In this document: in pieces, positions 50,636 to 58,790 of the stretch | Position numbering within the stretch: position 1 is the stretch's first letter | Layout: each line of letters starts with the position of its first letter | Origin: Cytophagaceae bacterium | GTDB taxonomy: Bacteria > Bacteroidota > Bacteroidia > Cytophagales > Spirosomataceae | NCBI GenBank assembly: GCA_947460975.1 | Contig: CANHGO010000001.1 | Span: 558,001-622,000, forward strand | Direction: 5' to 3' | DNA length: 64,000 bases | The notes under the pieces: generated by a model | Told to the model about the DNA's origin: nothing | The model's input: the letters and a program-made list of their open reading frames with translations, nothing else | Databases searched by the model: none | Translations under genes and position numbers: made by a program

Positions 50636-53023
50636 CTACAGCCGAATATTAAGTCCCAATAAAAAGTTGAACCCCGCCTGAGGATATTGAAAATTTTCCG
50701 TCGTTAATTCTCCTGCATACAGATAACTATAAGTATATCCATTAGACGAGTACATCGAATTCAACACATTATTTAACAATAAAGTAGAGTTGATATGTGT
50801 AGAAAACACATAGCTAAACCTCAAATCTTGAGTGGCATAAGCAGCCAATGATCGCTTTTCCGTTGACGTATTATCTAAATATTGCTTGCCCACATATTTG
50901 GATAATAGCGCTCCCTCAAAAGGTCCTCTTTTATAGGTAATCGTATTCCCAGCGATTACATTGGGTGAATACGCTATATCCGTTGTGCCGTGTGGGATGA
51001 TTTTCTCGGTGTAGTTTTCATAATCGGTCAACTTCTCATTGAAATTTTGTATTTTATTTTGGCTCAACGTTACATTTCCAGACCAAAGGAGATGAGGCAA
51101 AATTTGATAATTCAAAGAAGCCTCTAGACCCAATCGGTAACTGTCTGAGGCATTGGTTCGAATCGCCTCGCCTACATTATTTAGGGCACCGGTGAGGACC
51201 AATTGATCTTTATATTTCATGAAATAGCCGTTCACTTGCAAGGCATATTTTTTCCCAGTGCGCTGATAGCCTAGCTCATAATCTTGAAGGTATTCGGGTC
51301 GAGGTGCGGAATTTGGATTGTCCACAAAATCTTGCCGACTAGGTTCCTTGCTGCCCAAAGAGATCGAAGAATAAATTTTTGAATCGTCTGAAATCTGATG
51401 GGTCAAACCAGCTTTGGGGTTAAAAAATTGATAGCTGTTTTGATTGGCCAAGGTCAAAAACTTATCTGCCGTGCCCAACATCGTATACCCAACCGTTCGA
51501 TATTGTAAATCAAGGTATGCATTCCAACGATCAGCTAAAACCAAGTTTGCCTTTGCATACAAATTCAAATCCGTTTTTTGGGACCTACTCCGATACCACT
51601 CATAGCCTTTGTATGAAACAGGTAAGGATTTACCCTCCGTAATGAGCCCAAAATGCCTCCCCACATATCGGTTCCAAGCACCTCCAAAATTGAATTTAAT
51701 CCTGTTAGATCCTTCATATTGCAACGAAAAAGTACTTCCATAAAAGTCATTATCCAACCATTTTTGGCGAATCAAATCGGTGCTAATTTTTGAATTTATT
51801 CCATAATTTTCCAAAGCGGCTTCAGGCTTGAATTCCTCGAAATAACCTCTTCCATAGGTGTAATGAGCATTTAAATCTAAATTCCAGGTAGCGGATATTC
51901 GATGATTTGTCAACAATTGTACATGATCTTGGGCATAATTATCCGTTTGGTTTGCATAGGTATAATAGTTGTACGTCCGACCGGATTTCAACAAGTTTTC
52001 GGCCTCCGCGGTGGACAAATAATTACGATCAATGAAAGCCTGCATCTCAGTTAAAGACCCGCCAACGCGAGATTCTGGAGTCCCATACCAAGACTGAAAA
52101 GTCTTCTCTTTGCCAAGAAAATAATTGACCCGCACAAAGCTTTTTTTGCCAAAATAAGCTGCAGACAGATAAGCGGATTGAAGGTTAGAGGATGCGCGGT
52201 CGATGTAGCCATCCGAAACGATTCTTGACAAACGTCCATCCACCGTAAATTTACCGCCCAACAACCCCGAACCTAATTTCAGCGTTGTCTTAAGCGTTCC
52301 AAAAGATCCCCCAGAAGCATTTATTTCTGCATAGGATTTCTCCTCAAAATGATTTGTTTGCATGTTGACCGATCCACCAAAAGCTCCAGCACCGTTTGTC
52401 GACGTACCCACTCCCCGCTGTATTTGCACCGAATTAACAGAACTCGCAAAATCTGGCATATTGACCCAATAGGTTCCTTGAGATTCAGAATCGTTCACAG
52501 GAATACCATTGATTGTCACGTTGACCCTCGTCGCATCAGAGCCCCGAATTCTGATTCCAGTATACCCGACTCCAGCGCCCGCATCGGAAGTAGTTACGAC
52601 AGATGGAGTAAAATTTAGCAAATTGGGCATATCTTGGCCCAAATTATTTTTGCCTAGTTCCGCTGCCGAAACATTTGAAAAGGCCATCGCCGAATTTTCA
52701 TCCGCGCGTAAGGACTTCACCGTCACCTCACCTTGTAAAAAACTAGAGCGTTTTAATTCGACGCGCGACGCTTTTTCAGCTAAAATCTCGACCGGCTCAT
52801 AGCCAACAAAACTAATTTTAAGAACGTTTTTTTGAGATAGCAAACGAATGGAAAAATATCCATTGGCATCCGTAATCGTTCCATTGGGACTTCCTACGAA
52901 AGAAACTGAAGCGCCCCATAAAGGCAATTTCGATTCTTGATCTAGCACTTGCCCGCGCATTTTTTGGGCAAAACTGGACTGAACAGAAACAAACAAAATA
53001 AACAATGTCATTAACTTTTTCAT
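50636..53023 (-). CDS. TonB-dependent receptor controlled by a TPP riboswitch (thiamin-related)
   Basis: This 795-residue outer-membrane receptor starts with a signal peptide (to about 19). A carboxypeptidase-like domain (about 20-105; GQVLDQESKLPLWGASV, FVGYEPVEI) and plug (about 115-225; IRIRGSDATRVNVTINGIPVND, VGTSTNGAGAFGGSVNM) follow. A 22-strand barrel ends FLLGLNIRL. The TPP aptamer in its leader implies repression when thiamin pyrophosphate is plentiful, so it should import thiamin or a precursor. Such receptors (Omr1 type) are known in Bacteroidota next to pnuT; here pnuT and thiamin pyrophosphokinase are absent. Confidence 0.93.
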   Translation of the reverse strand: MKKLMTLFILFVSVQSSFAQKMRGQVLDQESKLPLWGASVSFVGSPNGTITDANGYFSIRLLSQKNVLKISFVGYEPVEILAEKASRVELKRSSFLQGEVTVKSLRADENSAMAFSNVSAAELGKNNLGQDMPNLLNFTPSVVTTSDAGAGVGYTGIRIRGSDATRVNVTINGIPVNDSESQGTYWVNMPDFASSVNSVQIQRGVGTSTNGAGAFGGSVNMQTNHFEEKSYAEINASGGSFGTLKTTLKLGSGLLGGKFTVDGRLSRIVSDGYIDRASSNLQSAYLSAAYFGKKSFVRVNYFLGKEKTFQSWYGTPESRVGGSLTEMQAFIDRNYLSTAEAENLLKSGRTYNYYTYANQTDNYAQDHVQLLTNHRISATWNLDLNAHYTYGRGYFEEFKPEAALENYGINSKISTDLIRQKWLDNDFYGSTFSLQYEGSNRIKFNFGGAWNRYVGRHFGLITEGKSLPVSYKGYEWYRSRSQKTDLNLYAKANLVLADRWNAYLDLQYRTVGYTMLGTADKFLTLANQNSYQFFNPKAGLTHQISDDSKIYSSISLGSKEPSRQDFVDNPNSAPRPEYLQDYELGYQRTGKKYALQVNGYFMKYKDQLVLTGALNNVGEAIRTNASDSYRLGLEASLNYQILPHLLWSGNVTLSQNKIQNFNEKLTDYENYTEKIIPHGTTDIAYSPNVIAGNTITYKRGPFEGALLSKYVGKQYLDNTSTEKRSLAAYATQDLRFSYVFSTHINSTLLLNNVLNSMYSSNGYTYSYLYAGELTTENFQYPQAGFNFLLGLNIRL

Positions 53024-53098
53024 TTTGAAATATTAATAACAGGCAAAGGAGTCAAATCCCGTATGATTCAACAATAACCCTTATTTTTTGATTTTTTT

Positions 53099-53120
53099 GA
53101 GTTTTCAGCGCTAAAAACTC
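53099..53120 (-). other. Hairpin between the TPP aptamer and the TonB receptor
   Basis: GAGTTTT and AAAACTC form a 7-bp stem around AGCGCT. It lies four bases after the aptamer end in the transcribed direction. On the receptor strand the stem is followed by A residues, not T, so it is not a standard intrinsic terminator. It may be part of the expression platform. Confidence 0.5.
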
Positions 53121-53123
53121 GAC

Positions 53124-53199
53124 AAAATCCCTTCGACGGCATTATCCGTATCAGGTTCAATGGGTATAATCTCAGCCTATTTTTCAAGGCACCCCTTTT
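53124..53199 (-). promoter_or_regulatory. TPP (THI-box) riboswitch
   Basis: On the minus strand the conserved thi-box elements occur in order: GGGGTGCC (53195-53188), CTGAGA (after the P3 arm), TACCC, TTGAACCTGAT, GGATAATGCCG and AAGGGA (ending about 53126). All universal TPP-contacting parts are intact. It precedes the TonB receptor gene by about 100 bases. A complete promoter lies just upstream, so the transcript begins at the aptamer. Confidence 0.95.
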
Positions 53200-53209
53200 T
53201 GTGGATGCA

Positions 53210-53243
53210 CAAAGATATAAATTTTTCTACCTTTACGTTCCAA
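53210..53243 (-). promoter_or_regulatory. Promoter of the TPP-riboswitch transcript (TTG-N23-TATCTTTG)
   Basis: On the minus strand TTG (53243-53241) and TATCTTTG (53217-53210) are separated by 23 bases, the upper limit of the Bacteroidota spacing. The box ends 15 bases before the first aptamer base. Confidence 0.6.
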
Positions 53244-53273
53244 ATTTAAAAAATTACCTGTTTTAGGGATCGT

Positions 53274-56200
53274 ATGATCGTAAAGGATTTCCTCCAATTA
53301 TATAAGTATGATGGGATTGTGCAAACAATTTCCCAGCAAATTACTAATGCAAATAAAGGGAGTTCGTTTTACGTAAAAGGGCTATGTGGCGCACTAGACA
53401 CCGTTTTAATCGCCGCCTTAAGTCAAGAAAAAAATCCATTTCTACTCGTTTGTGAAGAAAAAGAGGAAGCTCAATATATGTTGAACGACCTGCAATCGCT
53501 CTTAGGGGATACCGCCGTCATGCTTTTCCCCATGTCACATAAAAAACCCTATGAGTGGGAGGAAGTAGATAATGCCAATGTGCTCATGCGGGCGGAAGTG
53601 CTGAATACATTGAGCAATTACCAGGGTCAAATATTAGTTTTAGTCACCTATCCTGAGGCACTAACAGATAAAGTAATTAATCGAAAATCGCTGGTAAAAA
53701 ATACCCTTTCTATACGCGTTGGAGATAAAATTGACCCCACTTTTGTGGCCGAGACGCTCAATGAATATGATTTTGAGCGAACTGATTTTGTTTATGAAGC
53801 GGGTCAATATTCCGTGCGTGGAGGAATTTTAGATGTATTTTCCTATGCCGCCGAATTTCCTTATCGGCTTGATTTTTCAGGCAATGACGTTGAAAGCATC
53901 CGAACCTTTCATCCAGAAACCCAATTGTCTATCCAATCGGTTTCAGCCATGCACCTGATTCCAGACGTGCAAACAAAATTAGTGCAAGAAACCAGAGAAA
54001 CATTTTTCTCTTTTTTGCCAGAGAATACGGCCGTTTGGATTAAAGACCCAGGCACTTTATTGGAAATCATTGAAACCAATTTTGAAAAGGCTACTGCTGA
54101 TTTTGAGCGAATAAAATCCTCCGGCGGCGGAAATATCCAAATCATCAGCGATCCAAGCGAACGCTGGGAAACAAAAAAAGATGTAAAAAAATCATTGACT
54201 GGATTTACGCTGGTGGAATTTGGGAAGCGAGCATTTTTCAAAGGTGCCACGCTCATCCAATATCCTTCCAAAAATCCCGGTGCCTTCCAGAAAGATTTTG
54301 AACGTCTGGCCGCTGCGTTTTTAGAAAATCAAAGTTTGGGCTTTCAAAATATTATTTGTTCGGAATCTGCGCGCCAACTCGAACGTTTGGAGGTCATTTT
54401 CAATGAGATAAATTCGACGATTCAGTTCAAAACAATTCAAATTACGCTAAGAGAAGGGTTTATAGATGAGCAAACAAAAATTGCCTTTTATCCGGATCAC
54501 CAACTTTTTGATCGATACAACCGATTTAAAGAGAAAAATAAATTCTCTAAAAATAAAACCCTCACCTTAAAAGAATTAAGAAGTTTACAAGTGGGCGACT
54601 TTGTGACCCACGTCGATTATGGGATCGGTCGTTTCGCGGGTTTGAATATCATCGACACCTCGAACGGCGAACAAGAAGTGATCCGGTTAATTTATCGAGA
54701 TGACGATGTCTTGTCGGTTTCCATCCATTCCTTGCACAAGATTTCAAAATATTCAGGCAAAGACGGAGCGCCGCCCAGCATGTCCAAACTGGGCTCCCCC
54801 GAATGGGACAATAAAAAATCAAAGGTAAAAAGGCAAGTAAAAGACATTGCAAAAGAATTAATTGCGCTCTATGCCAAAAGAAAAACCGCCAGAGGATTTG
54901 CCTTTTCAGCCGACACCTATTTACAAGCGGAATTAGAATCTTCCTTCATTTATGAGGACACGCCAGACCAAGCAAAAGCCACGGCCGATGTAAAAATGGA
55001 TATGGAAAAGCCACATCCGATGGACCGATTGGTCTGTGGAGATGTGGGTTTTGGTAAAACTGAAATCGCCATCAGAGCCGCATTTAAAGCTGTTGCCGAT
55101 TCTAAACAAGTGGCTGTCCTCGTACCCACCACCGTGCTGGCGATGCAGCATTTTAGAACTTTTCATGAACGATTGGCTGCTTTCCCTTGCAAAGTAGAGT
55201 ACATCAATCGCTTCAAATCCAGTAAACAGATTAATGAAACACTCGCACGAGTTGCCACCGGCGAAACCGATATACTGATTGGCACACACCGACTGGTCAA
55301 TAAAGATGTGGTGTTCAAAAACCTAGGTTTGATGATTATAGACGAAGAACAAAAATTTGGAGTCAAGGTCAAAGACCGGTTAAAAGAAATGCGTGTGGAT
55401 GTGGATGTGCTCACTTTAACCGCTACGCCAATCCCTAGGACCCTGCATTTTTCGCTAATGGGTGCGCGTGATTTATCCATTATTGCAACTCCGCCCCCGA
55501 ATCGCCAACCGGTCGAGACCAAATTAGTGGTCATGACTGATGAAATTTTAAGGGATGGTGTGCGTAGTGAATTAGCTCGCGGAGGACAAGTTTTTGTCGT
55601 ACACAATAAAATTAGTGATTTGGAGAGTACGGCCAACCGGATTTTGCGTTTAGTTCCCGATGCTAAAATAGGCGTGGCGCATGGACAAATGGAAGGCGAT
55701 AAATTAGAAAAAATCATGCTCGGGTTTATTGAAGGCCATTTCGATGTGTTAGTCGCCACCAATATCATCGAATCCGGTTTGGATATTCCAAATGCCAACA
55801 CCATTTATATCTTGAATGCAAACCATTTTGGTCTTTCCGATCTACACCAAATGCGTGGCCGCGTAGGCAGGTCGAACAAAAAAGCCTATTGCTTTTTGGC
55901 CACTCCATCTTTAGCCTCCCTAACCAGCGATGCGAGAAAAAGATTAAGCGCCTTGGAAGAATTTGCAGATTTGGGAGACGGCATCAAAGTAGCCATGCGT
56001 GATTTAGATATTCGAGGAGCCGGAAATTTATTGGGAGGAGAACAGAGCGGATTTATTAATGATTTGGGATATGACATGTACCATAAAATTTTAGATGAGG
56101 CAGTCCAAGAATTAAAAGAAAATGAATTCAAATCTTTATTTGAGACAGATTTAGGGGTAGTGGCAGAGGCCCTAAAAGTAGATTGTCAAATCGAAACCGA

Positions 56201-56627
56201 TTTAAGAGTTCTGATTCCAGAAGATTATGTGAGCAGTATTTCCGAACGACTAGCCTTATATACGCGATTAGACGAGATCGAGAACGAAAAAGAGTTGGAT
56301 GAATTTATGGCTGAGGTGAAAGATCGCTTTGGCGAATGGCCAACAGAAGTGCGAGATATGTACGAATTAGTGGCTTGCCGTTGGAAAGCTCAGGTACTCG
56401 GAATAGAAAAAATTACGCTGAAGGGCAATATTTTGAAATTGTATTTCGTTTCTATGGAGGCGCAGTCAAATACCGGAACAGCCATAATAGGCCAGGTCAT
56501 TCAGTTTGTAAATAAGAAAAAAGGAAGCTGCCAACTGCGTGAAAAAGGGGGTAAATTGATCCTCCAAGTAGAAAAAGTAAGTACAATAAAAGATTTAAAC
56601 AGTATTTTGATAGATATTTTAGGTTAA
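53274..56627 (+). CDS. mfd: Transcription-repair coupling factor
   Basis: The 1117-residue SF2 ATPase removes stalled RNA polymerase at DNA lesions and recruits UvrA. It has the UvrB-homology region (about 20-350), an RNA polymerase interaction (CarD-like) domain (about 435-520; VGDFVTHVDYGIGRFAGL), a helicase core with Walker A GDVGFGKTEIAIRAAFK near 590, the DEEQ box in MIIDEEQKFGV near 690, TATPIPRTLHF, and the C-terminal TRCF domain (about 955-1050). Length is normal for Bacteroidota. Its ATG is 250 bases from the divergent receptor ATG. Confidence 0.97.
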   Translation: MIVKDFLQLYKYDGIVQTISQQITNANKGSSFYVKGLCGALDTVLIAALSQEKNPFLLVCEEKEEAQYMLNDLQSLLGDTAVMLFPMSHKKPYEWEEVDNANVLMRAEVLNTLSNYQGQILVLVTYPEALTDKVINRKSLVKNTLSIRVGDKIDPTFVAETLNEYDFERTDFVYEAGQYSVRGGILDVFSYAAEFPYRLDFSGNDVESIRTFHPETQLSIQSVSAMHLIPDVQTKLVQETRETFFSFLPENTAVWIKDPGTLLEIIETNFEKATADFERIKSSGGGNIQIISDPSERWETKKDVKKSLTGFTLVEFGKRAFFKGATLIQYPSKNPGAFQKDFERLAAAFLENQSLGFQNIICSESARQLERLEVIFNEINSTIQFKTIQITLREGFIDEQTKIAFYPDHQLFDRYNRFKEKNKFSKNKTLTLKELRSLQVGDFVTHVDYGIGRFAGLNIIDTSNGEQEVIRLIYRDDDVLSVSIHSLHKISKYSGKDGAPPSMSKLGSPEWDNKKSKVKRQVKDIAKELIALYAKRKTARGFAFSADTYLQAELESSFIYEDTPDQAKATADVKMDMEKPHPMDRLVCGDVGFGKTEIAIRAAFKAVADSKQVAVLVPTTVLAMQHFRTFHERLAAFPCKVEYINRFKSSKQINETLARVATGETDILIGTHRLVNKDVVFKNLGLMIIDEEQKFGVKVKDRLKEMRVDVDVLTLTATPIPRTLHFSLMGARDLSIIATPPPNRQPVETKLVVMTDEILRDGVRSELARGGQVFVVHNKISDLESTANRILRLVPDAKIGVAHGQMEGDKLEKIMLGFIEGHFDVLVATNIIESGLDIPNANTIYILNANHFGLSDLHQMRGRVGRSNKKAYCFLATPSLASLTSDARKRLSALEEFADLGDGIKVAMRDLDIRGAGNLLGGEQSGFINDLGYDMYHKILDEAVQELKENEFKSLFETDLGVVAEALKVDCQIETDLRVLIPEDYVSSISERLALYTRLDEIENEKELDEFMAEVKDRFGEWPTEVRDMYELVACRWKAQVLGIEKITLKGNILKLYFVSMEAQSNTGTAIIGQVIQFVNKKKGSCQLREKGGKLILQVEKVSTIKDLNSILIDILG

Positions 56628-56629
56628 TT

Positions 56630-56660
56630 TTGAGCAAATTGCTTGAATTTCATACCTTTG
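56630..56660 (+). promoter_or_regulatory. Promoter of the GldJ-like gene (TTG-N20-TACCTTTG)
   Basis: TTG at 56630-56632 and TACCTTTG at 56653-56660 lie 20 bases apart, a complete -33/-7 match just after the mfd stop. The start codon is 31 bases after the box. Confidence 0.75.
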
Positions 56661-56691
56661 TTTTTCAAATTCTGTAGAAAAGAACATATAG

Positions 56692-57960
56692 ATGATTGCT
56701 AAATTAAAATTTGTTTTAGGCCTTTGCGGCATCGCGGTGTTAATGACATCCTGCCCAAGCGGCATCGGAAGTAAATTAGGTGGAAGTCTAGGCGGCAAAC
56801 CTAATAGCGTTAACATTGGAAGTTCGTCTTCTGTAACCGGTCTTGCATATAATCAAAAAGCAGGATTTCAGGTTGATAAAAAATTCACAGGACAACTCAT
56901 TGGGCCTAACTTAGTCTTTATTGAAGGGGGTCGTTTTACCATGGGATCCATCGAAGAAGATGTGATGGGAACGCATGATAATATCGAGCGTACCGTCTCT
57001 GTACAATCATTTTACATGGATGAAACGGAAATCGCGAATGTGCATTATTTAGAATATTTATATTCCGTTCAAAAAGATTCAACCTTAGATTTTTATGAGG
57101 CTGCGTTGCCTGATACGACTGTTTGGCGCAATGATTTAGCCTTTAATGACCCATATGTCGAGCAATATTTGAGGTTCCCAGGATTTAGAATGTATCCAGT
57201 AGTCGGAATTTCTTGGACTCAAGCGACCGATTATTCGTTGTGGAGAACGGCCGTTGTAAACCAAAATTTAGCCGGAGGAAATGCTAAAACTAAAGCGCCT
57301 AAAGCAACTAAGACGGGTGCCGCAACAGCTTCAGCTGCGACTAGAGCCAATGCGCCAGCCAGAGTAAGTATAGAATCAGGACGTATTTTACCATCTTATC
57401 GATTACCTACTGAGGCGGAATGGGAATATGCGGCGAAGGCGATGATTGGAACTCAACAGCAAGATGAAAACCAAGCAAACCAACGAATTTATCCTTGGGA
57501 TGGACCATCATTAAGAGAATCTAGCGGTAAAGGCAGAGGGACGATGTTGGCCAACTTCAAACGTGGACGAGGCGATTATGCGGGTATTGCAGGAAAATCA
57601 AATGACGGTGCAATCATAACCGCTGAAATTTACAAATATGCTCCGAACGATTTCGGTTTATATCAAATGGCAGGAAATGTGAATGAGTGGGTGATGGATT
57701 TATATCGTCCCTTATCGTTTCAAGATTTCAATGACTTAAATCCTGTGCGTCGAAATGATAAATTAGACAAAGCTTCTCGATACGATAGCAAAAACAATAA
57801 TTCATTAATTGACAATAAATCCAGAGTTTACAAAGGAGGTTCTTGGGCTGACATATCTTATTGGTTAGCACCAGGTTCTCGTAGATTCTTAGATCAGGAT
57901 TCTGCTACGGCGACCATTGGTTTCCGTTGCGCCATGATATCTGCTGGATTAAATAAATAA
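56692..57960 (+). CDS. gldJ: SUMF1-domain lipoprotein, GldJ-like (gliding/type IX secretion)
   Basis: This 422-residue lipoprotein has the lipobox MTSC at Cys21, a short low-complexity linker (to about 60), and a formylglycine-generating-enzyme-like (SUMF1) domain from about 78 to the C-terminus: NLVFIEGGRFTMGSIEED, FYMDETEIAN, YRLPTEAEWEYAAKA, MAGNVNEWVMDLY, YKGGSWADIS and ATIGFRCA. An Ala/Thr/Lys-rich insert sits at about 196-225. GldJ and GldK are SUMF1 lipoproteins needed for gliding and the T9SS in Bacteroidota; the LVFIEGG...DDVM-type entry resembles GldJ. Assignment to GldJ rather than GldK or another paralogue is by resemblance only. Confidence 0.75.
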   Translation: MIAKLKFVLGLCGIAVLMTSCPSGIGSKLGGSLGGKPNSVNIGSSSSVTGLAYNQKAGFQVDKKFTGQLIGPNLVFIEGGRFTMGSIEEDVMGTHDNIERTVSVQSFYMDETEIANVHYLEYLYSVQKDSTLDFYEAALPDTTVWRNDLAFNDPYVEQYLRFPGFRMYPVVGISWTQATDYSLWRTAVVNQNLAGGNAKTKAPKATKTGAATASAATRANAPARVSIESGRILPSYRLPTEAEWEYAAKAMIGTQQQDENQANQRIYPWDGPSLRESSGKGRGTMLANFKRGRGDYAGIAGKSNDGAIITAEIYKYAPNDFGLYQMAGNVNEWVMDLYRPLSFQDFNDLNPVRRNDKLDKASRYDSKNNNSLIDNKSRVYKGGSWADISYWLAPGSRRFLDQDSATATIGFRCAMISAGLNK

Positions 57961-57963
57961 AAA

Positions 57964-58644
57964 TTATTTTAAAGCCGCCAGTGCGAGAAAAGAAATTTCT
58001 CTTGCCCCGGCGGCTTTTAGTTTTTCGGCGGCCGCCAAAAAAGTAGCCCCTGTAGTCAAGGTGTCATCCACGACTAAAATGTGCTTGCCCTTAATCAGCT
58101 CCTCATTTTCTACCCCAAAAGCATCTGACAGAGATTCATATCGCTGAGCTCTATTTTGGCCAACCAAAGATTTACTTTGAATTTTACGAATTAATACGTG
58201 TTCAAGACTAGGCAATCCGGTGGCTTGTTGGATTCCTTTGGTCAAGCAAGCGGCTTGATTATATCCTCTTTCTCTCAATTTTTTAGCAACAAGTGGAATA
58301 GGGATCATCGCATCATAAAAAATAAATGAATGGGCTTTTTGTAATTCCTTGCCACACCAAAAACCCAAAAACTCCCCTAAATCAGCATGCCCCTTATATT
58401 TAACCTCATGCATAAGGTGCTGAACTCGACTTCCCTCAGCAAATAAAAAAAAGGCATTAGCATCTGTAAAATCAAATAATCCGTCAAATTTTGCCGTAAT
58501 CCAATTAGGCGTGGGTATAAATAAACCCGGCTTTGGCAAGTCGAATCGACAGCCCGTACAGATAAAATCTTCCGACGCTAATAGAGGAATTTGGCAAGCT
58601 CCACAGAGCCTGGGATAAACTAATTGTAAAAAGCTCTTAAACAT
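57964..58644 (-). CDS. comF: ComF family protein
   Basis: This 226-residue protein has an N-terminal double zinc-ribbon (CGAC near 14-17 and CTGC near 29-32) and a C-terminal phosphoribosyltransferase domain with the PRPP loop ILVVDDTLTTGATF near 189-202. RERGYNQAACLTKGI near 127 is the ComF signature. ComF acts in DNA uptake in naturally competent bacteria. It is convergent with the GldJ-like gene. Confidence 0.9.
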   Translation of the reverse strand: MFKSFLQLVYPRLCGACQIPLLASEDFICTGCRFDLPKPGLFIPTPNWITAKFDGLFDFTDANAFFLFAEGSRVQHLMHEVKYKGHADLGEFLGFWCGKELQKAHSFIFYDAMIPIPLVAKKLRERGYNQAACLTKGIQQATGLPSLEHVLIRKIQSKSLVGQNRAQRYESLSDAFGVENEELIKGKHILVVDDTLTTGATFLAAAEKLKAAGAREISFLALAALK

Positions 58645-58656
58645 CTAGAAAAACTT

Positions 58657-58686
58657 TTGTATTTAATATAAGTTTCAGTAATTTTG
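58657..58686 (+). promoter_or_regulatory. Promoter of fusA (TTG-N19-TAATTTTG)
   Basis: TTG at 58657-58659 and TAATTTTG at 58679-58686, followed by C, are separated by 19 bases: an exact Bacteroidota housekeeping promoter. The leader to the fusA ATG is about 100 bases. Confidence 0.8.
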
Positions 58687-58790
58687 CACCCCTAAATAAG
58701 TACTAAAACGAAAACATATTGTTTTGTTGTCCAAGTACTTGATCATTTAAAAATAGAGTTAAAAAAAACATTTCATAATTAAATTTAAAA

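Noticed and set aside
55163-55804. A 213-codon leftward frame inside mfd
   Set aside because: It is the mirror of the Mfd helicase core; its residues show no domain and the mfd frame is unmistakable.
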